NCBI RefSeq assembly: GCF_003258595.1
Contig: NZ_QHHQ01000001.1
Location: 1,426,001-1,490,000, forward strand
Reading direction: 5' to 3'
Origin: Acuticoccus sediminis
GTDB lineage: Bacteria > Pseudomonadota > Alphaproteobacteria > Rhizobiales > Amorphaceae
DNA: 64,000 nt
Position numbers and translations under genes: made by a program. Positions 24,613-34,208 of the stretch are shown piece by piece; the first letter of the stretch is position 1; each line of letters opens with the position of its first letter. Below the pieces are notes generated by a model. The model did no database searches and was not told where the DNA came from. It saw only the letters and a program-made list of their open reading frames with translations.

Positions 24613-26037
24613 ATGGACGCGAGAACTTCGGGCGAGACCACGGCCGCGCGGCAGAAGTCGCTGTCGGTCCTGCTGCGGGAGCTGGCCGGCTTCCCGTTGC
24701 CGCCCGAGCACGAGCGCCCGCACAGGCCGATCGCCGCCTCCCGGTTCATCCCGCTGTCGCGTCAGGCGGTGATGGCGCACCTCTGCCGCCACATCGAGGG
24801 CGAGAAGGACGGCGAGACCTTTGCGATGGCGGCGCTGCGGCTGGAGCGGCACCGCAACCACGACTACCGCCGCCTCGCCTCGGAGGTGCGCCGCGTCTAC
24901 CTGCCGTTCAGCCCGGACAACGACACCGTCAACGTCCTCCAGTTCGAGCCGGCGGTGCGCGAGGAGATGGAGGACCACCTCTCCGGCCTGACGCGGCACC
25001 TGCTCACCCGGGCGAACTATACCGCGCTCGAGATGGACGAGATCGACGCCATCCTCTCCGAGCAGTCGAGCTACTCGCTCCGCATCGAGGTGGACCTCGA
25101 CGAGTACGACCTGCTGCAGGTCTACGTGCGCGACGTCTACATGAAGCCGCATCACGTGCGCCGGCCGGAGACGGCCTACCTCAAGTCGTACACGTACAAC
25201 ATCCGCGCCTACCGGCGCCTCTTCATCCTCCTCAAGCTGAAGACCGACGAGGAGCGGGCGGCCGAGATCGCCGAGGTAGAGCGCGTCTCGCTGAAGACGG
25301 CGCGCAAGCGGGTGGCGAAGCGCCGCCGGCAGCTGCCGTCCGGGCTTTCGACGGACAACATCTACATCAAGGTCTTCAAGGACATGCCGGAGCATGACCT
25401 GCAGATCCTCTTCCCGCTGCGCCGCGTCCAGTTTCGCCCGTTCGACAAGCTGAAGTTCTATGCGACGGCCGGCAGCGGGACGATGTTCGGGATCGTCTCC
25501 ACCACCGGCAAGGTGTTCGCGGCGACGAACCCGATCGCGGCGGTGGGTGCGCTCGTCGGCTTCGGCGGCATCCTGGCGCGGCAGGTGGCGGGGTTCTTCA
25601 ACCAGCGCACGCGCTACCAGATGGAGCTTGCGCAGAAGCTCTTCTTCCACAACCTCGCCAACAACCGCGCCGCCCTCACTCTCCTCCTCGACCGCGCCGA
25701 GGAGGAGGACGTGAAAGAGGACCTCATCACGCTCTATTTCCTCGCCGGGGAGAGCGTCGACGAGAGCGAGCTTTCGGGTCACAAGCGGCGGATCGAGGCG
25801 GCGATCGAGGAGCAGTGCGGCGTCGGCGTGGACTTCGAGCTCGACGATGCGCTGCGCCGGCTGAAGCGCGACGGCATGGTGACAGTGCGAGGGACGACGC
25901 TGACTTTCGGCACCTTCGCCGACGCCGTCGCCCGTTACGACGCGCTCGCGGAGGAGCACGACGTCGACGACGCGCGCCACATCCAGGACCTGGAGACGTT
26001 CGACGTCTGCGAGTGCGCGGCCGCGAACGAGGCGTGA
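24613..26037 (+). CDS. DUF3754 / TMEM143-like protein
   Basis: The 474-residue protein matches the DUF3754 family, whose best known member is the mitochondrial protein TMEM143. The conserved core is IYIKVFKDMPEHDLQILFP near residue 255, followed by a hydrophobic Gly/Ala-rich pair of helices (about 285-330) and FFHNLANNRAAL. The helices suggest membrane association. It follows the VWA gene after 15 bases on the same strand, so the two are likely cotranscribed. Biochemical role unknown for the family. Confidence 0.78.
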   Translation: MDARTSGETTAARQKSLSVLLRELAGFPLPPEHERPHRPIAASRFIPLSRQAVMAHLCRHIEGEKDGETFAMAALRLERHRNHDYRRLASEVRRVYLPFSPDNDTVNVLQFEPAVREEMEDHLSGLTRHLLTRANYTALEMDEIDAILSEQSSYSLRIEVDLDEYDLLQVYVRDVYMKPHHVRRPETAYLKSYTYNIRAYRRLFILLKLKTDEERAAEIAEVERVSLKTARKRVAKRRRQLPSGLSTDNIYIKVFKDMPEHDLQILFPLRRVQFRPFDKLKFYATAGSGTMFGIVSTTGKVFAATNPIAAVGALVGFGGILARQVAGFFNQRTRYQMELAQKLFFHNLANNRAALTLLLDRAEEEDVKEDLITLYFLAGESVDESELSGHKRRIEAAIEEQCGVGVDFELDDALRRLKRDGMVTVRGTTLTFGTFADAVARYDALAEEHDVDDARHIQDLETFDVCECAAANEA

Positions 26038-26045
26038 GCCCGCGA

Positions 26046-26066
26046 CCGCCGCTCCCGGCGCGGCGG
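26046..26066. terminator. GC hairpin between convergent genes
   Basis: CCGCCGC (26046-26052) pairs with GCGGCGG (26060-26066) around a 7-base loop. It fills the 31-base gap between the convergent DUF3754 and SixA genes, so it could act in both directions. No T-tract. Confidence 0.35.
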
Positions 26067-26068
26067 CG

Positions 26069-26533
26069 TCAGGGGGTGATCAGGCCGTCGAAGCGGATGG
26101 TGTCGAGGCCGAAGCCGAGGGTGAAGACGGCCGCCGTCGACGTCGGGAAGCCGTGGGCGAGCGCGGCGCCGTCCTGTCCCGCGAATTCCAGCGCCAGCTC
26201 GTGGACGGTCGGGTTGTGGCCGATCACGAGGACGCGCTGGCCGGTCACCTTGCGCAGCGCGTCGCGCAGGTCCGTCACGTCCGCCTCGTAGAGCGAGCGG
26301 CGCAGGTGGACGATGCAGTCGCCGGTCACGTGCGGCATCACGGCCGACAGCGTGTCGCGCGTGCGGCGCGCGGCCGAGCACAGGATGGTGTCGGGCGTCA
26401 GGCCATGCTCGGCGAGCTGGCGGGCGGTGGAGTCCGCCTCGTTCCAGCCGCGCTCGACGAGCGAGCGGTCGAAGTCCAGCTTGTTCTCGCCGGCCTCGGC
26501 CTTCGCATGGCGCATGATGATGAAATAGCGCAT
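26069..26533 (-). CDS. SixA-type histidine phosphatase
   Basis: The 154-residue protein is a short histidine phosphatase. The catalytic motif is IMRHAKAE, with His9 as the phosphorylated residue (RHA in place of the common RHG, as usual in SixA). The second His is in LVIGHNPTVHEL. SixA of E. coli dephosphorylates phosphohistidine in signalling and PTS proteins; the target here is unknown. Its ATG overlaps the stop of the moxR gene (TGATG), which couples the two genes. Confidence 0.87.
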   Translation of the reverse strand: MRYFIIMRHAKAEAGENKLDFDRSLVERGWNEADSTARQLAEHGLTPDTILCSAARRTRDTLSAVMPHVTGDCIVHLRRSLYEADVTDLRDALRKVTGQRVLVIGHNPTVHELALEFAGQDGAALAHGFPTSTAAVFTLGFGLDTIRFDGLITP

Positions 26534-27375
26534 CAGCGACGCGCCCGGTCGAGGAAGGCGAGGCGCTCGAACAGGTGGACGTCCTGCTCGTTCTTGATCA
26601 GCGCGCCGTGCAGCGGCGGCAGGATGTTGCCGGACTTCTTCTCGGCGATCGCCTCGGGGTCGAGATCCTCCACGACGAGGAGCTTGATCCAGTCGAGCAG
26701 CTCGGACGTGGACGGGCGCTTCTTCAGGCCCGGCACCTCGCGCAGCGCGAAGAAGCTCTCCAGCGCGACGCGCAGCAGCTCCTTCTTGAGGTTCGGGAAG
26801 TGGACCTCGACGATGGCGGCGAGCGTCTCGGCGTCCGGGAACTTGATGTAGTGGAAGAAGCAGCGGCGCAGGAAGGCGTCCGGCAGTTCCTTCTCGTTGT
26901 TGGACGTGATGATGACGACCGGGCGGCGGACGGCGCTGATGTGCTCGCCGGTCTCCAGCACGTCGAATTCCATGCGATCGAGCTCGAGGAGCAGATCGTT
27001 CGGGAACTCGATGTCGGCCTTGTCGATTTCGTCGATGAGGAGCACGGGCCGCTGCTCGGCCACGAACGACTCCCAGAGTTTGCCGCGCCGGATGTAGTTC
27101 GAGATGTCCGACACGCGGGGGTCGCCGAGCTGACTGTCCCGAAGGCGGGCGACCGCATCGTACTCGTAGAGGCCTTCACGCGCTTTTGTGGTGGATTTGA
27201 TATGCCACTCGATCAGCGGTGCGCCGAGGGTCTTGGCGACCTCGTGGGCGAGCACGGACTTGCCCGTTCCGGGCTCGCCCTTGACGAGGAGCGGTCGCTC
27301 CAGGGCGATGGCCGCGTTGACGGCGACGGATAAATCCCTGGTCGCAACGTAGCTCGCCGAGCCTTCGAATCGCAT
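26533..27375 (-). CDS. MoxR-family AAA+ ATPase
   Basis: The 280-residue ATPase has Walker A GEPGTGKS (about 36-43), Walker B LLIDEIDKAD and sensor 1 TSNNEKELPDAFLRRC. This is the MoxR branch, which acts as a chaperone with a VWA-domain partner. The partner candidate is encoded convergently at 23.4 kb rather than in the same operon, with the DUF3754 and sixA genes between them. The start is the ATG at 27375. Its promoter must lie in the divergent region shared with dksA. Confidence 0.9.
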   Translation of the reverse strand: MRFEGSASYVATRDLSVAVNAAIALERPLLVKGEPGTGKSVLAHEVAKTLGAPLIEWHIKSTTKAREGLYEYDAVARLRDSQLGDPRVSDISNYIRRGKLWESFVAEQRPVLLIDEIDKADIEFPNDLLLELDRMEFDVLETGEHISAVRRPVVIITSNNEKELPDAFLRRCFFHYIKFPDAETLAAIVEVHFPNLKKELLRVALESFFALREVPGLKKRPSTSELLDWIKLLVVEDLDPEAIAEKKSGNILPPLHGALIKNEQDVHLFERLAFLDRARR

Positions 27376-27608
27376 GGCACCTCACACGGACTTGCGCAGT
27401 CGGGCCCGGACGGCGTCGTCCCAGGCGCCATGTTGCATGAGCCTTGCCTACAGCTCCGAAGTCAAGGCGAGGCAGGGCAATTTCCGGCTCGGCCGCCCCG
27501 CCGGAGGGATAAGGAGAGACTTGGTGTGAGTTGATTTTGACGATGATTGCAAGGGGGCAACACCAGAGGTTAACCGCGTAACGGTTTGTGATGCTTGCCC
27601 CTTCCGCC

Positions 27609-27636
27609 TTGCATTTGTTCCATAAGAGTGTATAGC
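27609..27636 (+). promoter_or_regulatory. Candidate sigma-70 promoter of dksA
   Basis: TTGCAT (27609-27614) and TATAGC (27631-27636) are separated by 16 bases and lie 30 bases before the GTG start of dksA. The match to a housekeeping promoter is fair; strength and start site are not known. Confidence 0.4.
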
Positions 27637-27665
27637 GACGGCGCAGTAGCGGGGGTGATACGCGC

Positions 27666-28094
27666 GTGGTTGAGACGGTCGAAGAACGGGTCAACGACGA
27701 TTATCGTCCGTCCGAGGACGAACCGTTCATGAATGAGCGGCAGAGGGAGTATTTTCGCAAGAAACTGTTGGACTGGCGGTCCGATATCTTGCGGGAAGCG
27801 AAGTTCACGTTGGAGCAGCTCGCCGAGCGCGAGCGCAATCATCCGGACCTGACGGATCGCGCAACGTCCGAAGCGGACCACGCGATCGAGCTTCGGGCCC
27901 GCGACCGGCAACGCAAGCTGATCGCCAAGATCGACGCGGCGCTCGCCCGGATCGAGGACGGCTCCTACGGGTACTGCGAGGAGTCGGGTGAACCCATCGG
28001 CCTTCGCCGGCTGGATGCCCGCCCCATCGCGACCCTCTCCATCGAAGCGCAGGAGCGGCACGAACGCCGCGAGCGCATCCACCGGGACGACTGA
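27666..28094 (+). CDS. dksA: RNA polymerase-binding transcription factor DksA
   Basis: DksA enters the secondary channel of RNA polymerase and, with ppGpp, shifts transcription during starvation. The 142-residue protein has the coiled-coil with the tip motif DLTDRA (Asp61, Asp64, Ala66), equivalent to the acidic tip of E. coli DksA, and the globular end YGYCEESGEPIGLRRLDARP. Only one of the four zinc Cys remains (Cys104), a form known in alphaproteobacteria and in redox-insensitive DksA paralogs. GTG start at 27666 with GGGG upstream. It is divergent from moxR. Confidence 0.92.
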   Translation: MVETVEERVNDDYRPSEDEPFMNERQREYFRKKLLDWRSDILREAKFTLEQLAERERNHPDLTDRATSEADHAIELRARDRQRKLIAKIDAALARIEDGSYGYCEESGEPIGLRRLDARPIATLSIEAQERHERRERIHRDD

Positions 28095-28181
28095 TCCCGG
28101 AGGACCGTCGATCCTCTGGATCGACACAGGCCGAAGGCGCGCCAACGCGCCTCGGCTCCACGAATCAGGCATAAGGACGGT

Positions 28182-30245
28182 ATGAACGCCATACCGCCTC
28201 GTTTGGTCGAAGATCCTGCCGACGCGCCCCGGCGCGCCGAGGGGAGCGCGATGTCGCAAGGTGGCCCGTCGTCCGGGAGCCGGGCCGGCGGCAGGGCGGC
28301 GCTCGAGACGAGCCTCGCCACGGCCGGCGCGTTCACGGCATTGTCCGGATCGGCCGCGAGCATCGCCTTCGGCGCTCCGTCCGCGCTTTCGGGTGTACTG
28401 GCGGCTCTCGCGATCGGCGCGGCGGGCTATTGCGCGTGGCGCCATATCCGCCCCGCCGTGCCTCAGTCGGTGGCCGGGCCCTCTCCGATTTCCTCAACGA
28501 GTCCAATGGCCGTCACCACAGTGACCGGCACGCTGGTCGCGTCCAACGCAGCCTTTGCCCAGATGATGGGCAGTCGCGGGCAGGAAGCGCACCCGGACGC
28601 CCTCGCCACCGGGCCGGCCGCGGCGCTGGCGCTCTTTTCGCTGCGTCGGCAGTCGATCGCCGAGGGGAGTGCCGAAGGGTTCGTTCCGCCTTCCACATTC
28701 GCGCGGCTCGACTGCCGCGACGGGCGCATCGTCCACGTCTTCGAGCCCGCCGGGACCGAGGCGGGCGGCGACCACCCGGGGCTCGAGGAGACGCTCGTCG
28801 CCATCGTCCCCGCGGCGGCGGTCGTGGTCGGCGTCGACGGGGCGATCCATGCGGCGAACGCCCGCTACCGCGCCCTCGTCGGGGAAGGCTCCAACCTCGC
28901 CGACGGCCTCGCGGCGGAGGACGGCGTCGTCGCCCGCCTCGTGCGGCAGGCCCACCAGCACCACACCAGCCGCGTCGATGCGACGCTGCGGCATACGCCC
29001 GGCCGGCGCATCCGCCTCTCGGCCAACCCGTTCCCGGGCTCCGACGACCGGGCGATGATCGTCCTCTCCGACGTCACCGACCAGTCCGAGCTCGAGGCGC
29101 AGATCGCGCAGAGCCAGAAGATGCAGGCGATCGGTCAGCTCGCCGGCGGCATCGCGCACGACTTCAACAACGTGCTGCAGGCGATCATCGGCTTTTCCGA
29201 CCTGCTGCTGCAGAGCCACCGGCCGTCGGACCCCGCGTTCCGCGACATCATGAACATCAAGCAGAGCGCGCAGCGGGCCGCGGGGCTGGTGAAGCAGCTC
29301 CTCGCCTTCTCGCGCCGCCAGACCCTGCGGCCGACGGTCCTCAACCTCAACGACGTGATCGCGGACCTGTCGATCATGCTCGACCGCCTGCTCGGCGAGA
29401 CGGTGCGTCTCGATGTCGCCTACGGGCGCGACCTCTGGCCGGTGCTCGCCGACCAGTCCCAGGTCGAACAGGTCGTCATCAACCTCGCCGTCAACGCCCG
29501 GGATGCGATGAAGGGCGGCGGGACGCTCACCATCCGCACCCGCAACGTGCCTGCCGGCGAGGTCGAGAGCGACGGCGCCGACGAGGTGCAGGTCGACGCG
29601 GTGCTGATCGAGATCGAGGACGTCGGCACCGGCATGCCGCAGGACATGCTGGACAAGATCTTCGAGCCGTTCTTCACCACCAAGGCGACCGGGGAGGGGA
29701 CCGGCCTCGGCCTGTCCACCGTCTACGGCATCGTCAAGCAGACCGGCGGCACGCTGTCGGTGAAGAGCGAGGTGGGGAAGGGGACGACGTTCCGGATCTA
29801 CCTGCCCCGCACCGAGGTCGAGCAGCGCCCGGCCGCGGTGTCGGACGGGGAGCGGGCCCCGGCGGCGAGCGGGGACCTCACCGGCTCGGCGACGCTCCTG
29901 CTGGTGGAGGACGAAGAAGCGATCCGCACCTTCGCCGCCCGCGCCCTCACCGCGAAGGGCTATCGCGTGCTGTCGGCCGAATCAGGCGTCGAAGCCGCGG
30001 AGATCTTCGCCGAGGAGGGCGATACGATCGACCTCGTGGTCACCGACGTGATCATGCCGGAGCTCGACGGGCCGGGCCTCGTGCGGAAGATCCGCGCCGA
30101 ACGGCCGGACCTCAAGGTGCTGTTCATGTCGGGCTATGCGGACGGTGCCTCGCTGGACGAACTCCCCGAGGCTCAGTTCCTGCCGAAGCCTTTTACGCTC
30201 AAGGCGTTGGCGGAAGCGGTCAAGCGCGAGCTGGGCCGGAGCTGA
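28182..30245 (+). CDS. cckA: Hybrid sensor kinase CckA
   Basis: CckA phosphorylates, through ChpT, the cell-cycle regulator CtrA. The 687-residue protein has a weakly hydrophobic N-terminal region (about 60-90), PAS-like segments (about 110-300), and a DHp domain with the phosphorylated His in [12 protein letters not shown]. The ATPase has [10 protein letters not shown] (N box), [14 protein letters not shown] and GEGTGLGLS, and a C-terminal receiver has its Asp in [11 protein letters not shown]. This order and the DHp sequence fit CckA well. The ATG at 28182 has AAGGA upstream; 28251 is an alternative. recA follows, with a CtrA box in its promoter. Confidence 0.88.
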   Translation: MNAIPPRLVEDPADAPRRAEGSAMSQGGPSSGSRAGGRAALETSLATAGAFTALSGSAASIAFGAPSALSGVLAALAIGAAGYCAWRHIRPAVPQSVAGPSPISSTSPMAVTTVTGTLVASNAAFAQMMGSRGQEAHPDALATGPAAALALFSLRRQSIAEGSAEGFVPPSTFARLDCRDGRIVHVFEPAGTEAGGDHPGLEETLVAIVPAAAVVVGVDGAIHAANARYRALVGEGSNLADGLAAEDGVVARLVRQAHQHHTSRVDATLRHTPGRRIRLSANPFPGSDDRAMIVLSDVTDQSELEAQIAQSQKMQAIGQLAGGIAHDFNNVLQAIIGFSDLLLQSHRPSDPAFRDIMNIKQSAQRAAGLVKQLLAFSRRQTLRPTVLNLNDVIADLSIMLDRLLGETVRLDVAYGRDLWPVLADQSQVEQVVINLAVNARDAMKGGGTLTIRTRNVPAGEVESDGADEVQVDAVLIEIEDVGTGMPQDMLDKIFEPFFTTKATGEGTGLGLSTVYGIVKQTGGTLSVKSEVGKGTTFRIYLPRTEVEQRPAAVSDGERAPAASGDLTGSATLLLVEDEEAIRTFAARALTAKGYRVLSAESGVEAAEIFAEEGDTIDLVVTDVIMPELDGPGLVRKIRAERPDLKVLFMSGYADGASLDELPEAQFLPKPFTLKALAEAVKRELGRS

Positions 30246-30363
30246 GCCCCGCCCGCGTGCACCGATTGTTCCTGTGAGAATCGTGCCGGGGGGCTCTTCG
30301 CGAGGCTCCTGTCGCGCTAGGTTAATCATGCCAAAGCGATCGATGGCGCGATACACCGTATCG

Positions 30364-30379
30364 TTAACGCAATCTTAAC
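30364..30379 (+). promoter_or_regulatory. CtrA binding site upstream of recA
   Basis: TTAA (30364-30367), seven bases, TTAAC (30375-30379) is an exact match to the alphaproteobacterial CtrA box TTAA-N7-TTAAC. It is 90 bases before the recA start and 6 bases before a LexA box. Binding is predicted from the match only. Confidence 0.6.
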
Positions 30380-30384
30380 GTGTC

Positions 30385-30399
30385 GAACAGATTGCGAAC
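30385..30399 (+). promoter_or_regulatory. LexA (SOS) box of recA
   Basis: GAAC (30385-30388), seven bases, GAAC (30396-30399) matches exactly the alphaproteobacterial SOS box GAAC-N7-GAAC. It lies 69 bases before the recA start codon, where LexA repression of recA is expected. Confidence 0.8.
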
Positions 30400-30468
30400 G
30401 CCGTGGTTTTGTGAAACACTGAAATCCAGTCAAGGTGGGCCTTAAGAATGAAGCGCAAGGGATCAGCG

Positions 30469-31569
30469 ATGGCGCAATCAGATCTACGCCTGGTTGAGGG
30501 GTCGTCCGTGGACAAGACGAAGGCGCTGACGGCTGCGATCAGCCAGATCGAGCGCTCGTTCGGCAAGGGCTCGATCATGAAGCTCGGCGCCGGACAGACG
30601 ATCGAGGTGGAGACGGTGTCGACCGGCTCCCTCGGCCTCGACATCGCGCTCGGCATCGGCGGCCTGCCCAAGGGCCGCATCGTCGAGATCTACGGGCCGG
30701 AGTCGTCGGGCAAGACGACGCTGGCGCTCCACACCATCGCCGAGGCGCAGAAGAAGGGTGGCATCTGCGCCTTCATCGACGCCGAGCACGCACTCGATCC
30801 GATCTACGCCCGCAAGCTCGGCGTCCAGGTCGACGATCTCCTGATCTCCCAGCCGGACGCCGGCGAGCAGGCGCTCGAGATTGCCGACACGCTGGTCCGC
30901 TCCGCCGCGGTCGACGTGCTGGTGATCGACTCGGTCGCCGCGCTGACGCCGCGGGCCGAGCTAGAGGGCGAGATGGGCGACCAGCTCCCCGGCCTCCAGG
31001 CGCGCCTGATGTCGCAGGCCCTGCGCAAGCTGACGGGCTCGATCTCCCGCAGCCACACCATGGTCATCTTCATCAACCAGATCCGCATGAAGATCGGCGT
31101 GATGTTCGGCTCGCCCGAGACGACCACCGGCGGCAACGCGCTCAAGTTCTATTCGTCGGTGCGCCTCGACATCCGCCGCGTCGGCTCCATCAAGGACCGC
31201 GACGAGGTCGTGGGCAACCAGACCCGCGTGAAGGTGGTGAAGAACAAGCTCGCCCCGCCGTTCCGCGAGGTCGAGTTCGACATCATGTACGGCGAAGGCG
31301 TGTCCAAGCTCGGCGAGCTCCTCGACCTCGGCGTCAAGGCCGGCATCGTCGAGAAGTCGGGCGCGTGGTTCTCCTACGACAGCCAGCGGCTCGGCCAGGG
31401 GCGCGAGAACTCCAAGCAGTTCCTGCGCGACAACCCCGAGATCGCCAACGAGATCGAGCAGGCCGTGCGCCAGTCCGCCGGCATCATCGCCGACCGGATT
31501 GCCGGGAACCCCGAGCCGGACGGCGACGCCGACAGCCCGGACGAGGACGGCTACGACGCCGCCGAATAA
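30469..31569 (+). CDS. recA: Recombinase RecA
   Basis: RecA forms filaments on single-stranded DNA, exchanges strands and triggers LexA self-cleavage. The 366-residue protein is full length with Walker [10 protein letters not shown], Walker B LLVIDS-type [12 protein letters not shown], the L1 loop with [16 protein letters not shown], the L2 loop region [21 protein letters not shown] and an acidic C-terminal tail. The ATG at 30469 ([11 protein letters not shown]) is preferred to 30448 because AAGGGA lies before it and other alphaproteobacterial RecA proteins begin there. A LexA box and a CtrA box lie upstream, a strong hairpin downstream. Confidence 0.97.
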   Translation: MAQSDLRLVEGSSVDKTKALTAAISQIERSFGKGSIMKLGAGQTIEVETVSTGSLGLDIALGIGGLPKGRIVEIYGPESSGKTTLALHTIAEAQKKGGICAFIDAEHALDPIYARKLGVQVDDLLISQPDAGEQALEIADTLVRSAAVDVLVIDSVAALTPRAELEGEMGDQLPGLQARLMSQALRKLTGSISRSHTMVIFINQIRMKIGVMFGSPETTTGGNALKFYSSVRLDIRRVGSIKDRDEVVGNQTRVKVVKNKLAPPFREVEFDIMYGEGVSKLGELLDLGVKAGIVEKSGAWFSYDSQRLGQGRENSKQFLRDNPEIANEIEQAVRQSAGIIADRIAGNPEPDGDADSPDEDGYDAAE

Positions 31570-31574
31570 GCCCT

Positions 31575-31596
31575 GACGCCGGGGCTGCCCGGCGTC
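31575..31596 (+). terminator. Candidate recA terminator hairpin
   Basis: GACGCCGGG (31575-31583) pairs perfectly with CCCGGCGTC (31588-31596) around a 4-base loop, 5 bases after the recA stop. It lacks a T-tract. A second hairpin follows at 31643-31666. Confidence 0.5.
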
Positions 31597-32054
31597 TCGC
31601 CCCGCAGGGGCACCGCAGCGGCCTCACGGCCATGCCACGAAGGCGCGAGGGCGTTGCCCCTCGCGCTCCTTCGTCCCGCCCCCCACTCAGCTTGCAGATG
31701 GTCGGGTTTGCCGAACAGGCGGCCGCCGCGCGCTCGCCTATCAAATCCGATCCACGCAGGGCCGGCGGACGGCGGCCTCGATCAGGGGGCGCAGCGCGCC
31801 CGTCTTCGCCATTCTCACTGTGCTGCGCGTCGCTCCGTGCAGCGCATCGCCCCTGCCGCCCGCCCGAAGCCGCCTTCGGTCGCACGTCAATCGGGCGACC
31901 GTCGGGGTGGACCTTGGGTTTCGATCCGCGAGGGGCGGGCGACGGTGATCCGGCGTCCGGCACGTCAGCATGCGTGCCGCCAACGCGTGGCCCCCGGGGT
32001 GAGGCGCCGGGGACCGGATTTGCGGGGCAGACGGACGACGCCGTCCGGCGCGGG
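31597..32054. other. Gene-free stretch between recA and the CoA-transferase pair
   Basis: Both flanking genes end here, so this is a convergent gap of about 460 bases. GCGCGAGGG / CCCTCGCGC at 31643-31651 and 31658-31666 forms a 9-bp hairpin. The open frames in it translate to Arg/Pro-rich sequence without a recognisable domain or a good ribosome binding site. I see no RNA gene. Confidence 0.45.
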
Positions 32055-32810
32055 TCAGGCCGCGGCGGCTTCCATGTCGCTGCGGAGGCTGGCGGCGAAA
32101 TCGGGATAGGTCTCCGACAGCTCATCCAGCACGCGGGTCCGCAGCAGGTCGAGGATCGGCCTGGGGGGGCGCGGCGTCACCGCCGGCTCCGCGGCGTGGT
32201 CGAAGGCAAAGCCCGTCGCCGCGGTGATGTCGGCAAGGTCCGACCCCGGGTGCACCGAGCGCAGCGAGAACCGGCGCCGTCCCTTGTCGAAGTCGAAGAG
32301 ACCCTTGCCGGTCAGCAGCGCATGCGGCCCGCCCGGCCGGTAGACCCCGGGATCGCTGACCCCCGGCGCGGACACGAAGTCCACCTTCGGCACGAACACC
32401 CGCGGCGAGTGCTCCTCGCGGAAGAGGATCACGCGCGGCACCACGTAGTAGAGGTAGGCCGAGCCGAACGAGCCCGGCCAGCGCACGTCCACCTCCGGGT
32501 AGGTGCCCGCGCCGACGAGGTTGATGTTCGCCTCCCCGTCGATCTGCCCGCCGCCGAGGAAGAAGGCGTCGATCCGCCCCTGACCCGCGCAGTCGAACAG
32601 CTCCACCCCGCCGTTGGTGAAGAAGTTGTGCCGCACCGACCCCAGGATCGACAGCCGCACCGGCGGCCGGCCCGCGGCCTCGTTGAGCGCCCGGCGCAGC
32701 ATCGCGCCCGCCGCCGGAATCGGCGACGACGCCCCCACCGCGACGTGCCGCACCCCGTCGAGGAGCTCGGCGATCGTGGCGATCAGGATCTCGCGGTTCC
32801 CCCCGCTCAT
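32055..32810 (-). CDS. CoA-transferase beta subunit
   Basis: The 251-residue protein belongs to family I CoA-transferases and pairs with the alpha subunit encoded just upstream. Visible features are an opening helix [31 protein letters not shown] and [17 protein letters not shown], which matches the conserved region of IpdB/GctB-like subunits. The ATG at 32810 overlaps the alpha stop (ATGA); the same frame runs on to 34160 but that part is antisense to other genes. The usual catalytic Glu motif (SENG) is not evident, as in IpdAB-like hydrolases, so the reaction may not be a CoA transfer. Confidence 0.83.
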   Translation of the reverse strand: MSGGNREILIATIAELLDGVRHVAVGASSPIPAAGAMLRRALNEAAGRPPVRLSILGSVRHNFFTNGGVELFDCAGQGRIDAFFLGGGQIDGEANINLVGAGTYPEVDVRWPGSFGSAYLYYVVPRVILFREEHSPRVFVPKVDFVSAPGVSDPGVYRPGGPHALLTGKGLFDFDKGRRRFSLRSVHPGSDLADITAATGFAFDHAAEPAVTPRPPRPILDLLRTRVLDELSETYPDFAASLRSDMEAAAA

Positions 32811-33622
32811 GCCGGCACCCGGCCGGCGAGGGCGTCGATGTAGTCGGCGAGCGCCTCCGGCGAGCGCGCGGCCCTGGCGTAGGCCTTCATCGCCTCGACG
32901 TCGGTCTCGTACTCGCCCCACAGGGTGCAGGGCGCCGCGCCGCGTGGCGCGACCCCGATGGCGTCGACGTAGAGCGCGGGTAGGGTACCCGCGGCGCTGG
33001 CCTCCGTCGCCATCAGGTCGCCGTCGACGATGCGCTCGACCGTCACGATCGTGCGCCGCGAGGCGTACGCCATGGTGGCGAGCTCGCGCCGGCGGCCGAT
33101 CTGCACGTTGCCGAAGCGGTCCGCCGCCGGAGCGTGGAACAGTGCGACATCCGGTGTGATCGCGGGGATGAGGACGACCGGATCGGGCGCGTCCGAGAAC
33201 GGGTTGTCGATCACCTTCCAGTCCGGCCGGTTGGCGAGGATGTCCGACCCGATGAGGCCCCGCATCGGCAGGAACGGCGCTCCCTTCTGGGAGGCGATCA
33301 GGCCGGAGTGGATCGCCGGGCACGTCGCGTCCATCACCCGGATCGTGCCGGACTTCACCGCGCGGTTGAAGGCCGGCGCGCCGCCCGCCTCGCCGAGGGT
33401 GAGGGCGCTGGTTTCCACCGTCGCCACGGCGCCGGCGCCGATCAGGATGTCGGCCTGGATCCCGGCCGTCGGCACGCACACGAGGTGAAGGTCCTTCGCC
33501 CCGCGCCGCAGCAGCGGCGGCACCATTGCCATGGAGACGCCCGCATATTCGGCCGGGATGGCGAGCTTCGCACCGTCCTCGATCAGCTCGGCGAGGCGCT
33601 CGAGCGGCATGTCGATCGTCAT
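32807..33622 (-). CDS. CoA-transferase alpha subunit
   Basis: The 271-residue partner of the beta subunit has a Gly-rich region, [25 protein letters not shown], resembling the conserved HAxxADxxGN motif of CoA-transferase alpha subunits. The upstream GxGxxG oxyanion-type loop is not obvious. GGGAG 7 bases before the ATG at 33622 fixes the start; the upstream frame overlaps the DUF4112 gene. The pair may act on an acyl-CoA from the degradation of aromatic or dicarboxylic acids; no catabolic neighbours are present, so the substrate is open. Confidence 0.83.
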   Translation of the reverse strand: MTIDMPLERLAELIEDGAKLAIPAEYAGVSMAMVPPLLRRGAKDLHLVCVPTAGIQADILIGAGAVATVETSALTLGEAGGAPAFNRAVKSGTIRVMDATCPAIHSGLIASQKGAPFLPMRGLIGSDILANRPDWKVIDNPFSDAPDPVVLIPAITPDVALFHAPAADRFGNVQIGRRRELATMAYASRRTIVTVERIVDGDLMATEASAAGTLPALYVDAIGVAPRGAAPCTLWGEYETDVEAMKAYARAARSPEALADYIDALAGRVPA

Positions 33623-33767
33623 CTGGGGCTCCCTGCTGCGGCTGCTTTTTATGCGCTTTGCGGCCGTTGTCCCGCGTTTGGTCCCGACGGGCAAGGGCGC
33701 AGAACGGCACACACAATTGGAACCTGTGGCGCCTCCGCAGAATTGAGTACGCGAAGGAGATTGCACA

Positions 33768-34193
33768 ATGGCACCGACCATTACGATGAGCCGTGGCCGT
33801 GATCGGACGTATTCTTCGTCGGCGCCCTCGACGGCCGAGCTGGACCGCCTGGCGAACCTTTTGGACAGCAAGTTCAGCGTCCTCGGTGTCCGCTTCGGCA
33901 TGGACGCCGTTTTGGGCCTGGTGCCGGGCATCGGCGACATGGCCGGTCTCGCCATCTCGGCCTACCTGATCGGCCAGGGCTACCGCCTCGGGGCCCGCAA
34001 GCGCACGCTGGCGCGCATGGCCGCCAATGTCGCCGGCGATTCGCTGATCGGCTCGATCCCGCTGCTGGGCACCGTCGCCGACGTCATGTGGAAGGCGAAC
34101 AACGCCAACATGCGCCTCCTGAAGCGCGATCTGGCGCGGCCCGGCGTCACCCGCCGACATCAGACCTGGCGCGCCCCCTCCGGCGCGCCCTGA
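33768..34193 (+). CDS. DUF4112 family protein
   Basis: The 141-residue protein has the DUF4112 pattern: LDRLANLLDSKFSVLGVRFGMDAVLGLVPGIGD, then a hydrophobic helix with the Gly-rich AGLAISAYLIGQGYRLG, and a second segment DSLIGSIPLLGTVADVMWKANNANMRLL. Two membrane-associated helices are likely. Function of the family is unknown. GAAGGAGA lies 7 bases before the ATG, a strong site. The gene is divergent from the CoA-transferase pair and converges on a small secreted-protein gene. Confidence 0.83.
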   Translation: MAPTITMSRGRDRTYSSSAPSTAELDRLANLLDSKFSVLGVRFGMDAVLGLVPGIGDMAGLAISAYLIGQGYRLGARKRTLARMAANVAGDSLIGSIPLLGTVADVMWKANNANMRLLKRDLARPGVTRRHQTWRAPSGAP

Positions 34194-34208
34194 CGCCCTG
34201 CCGGGAAG

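Noticed and set aside
31570-32054. tRNA or small RNA gene after recA
   Set aside because: No T-loop-like GGTTCRA box or cloverleaf arms could be found; only simple hairpins are present.
32811-34160. N-terminal extension of the CoA-transferase beta frame
   Set aside because: It overlaps the alpha subunit and DUF4112 genes in another frame. The true start at 32810 overlaps the alpha stop.
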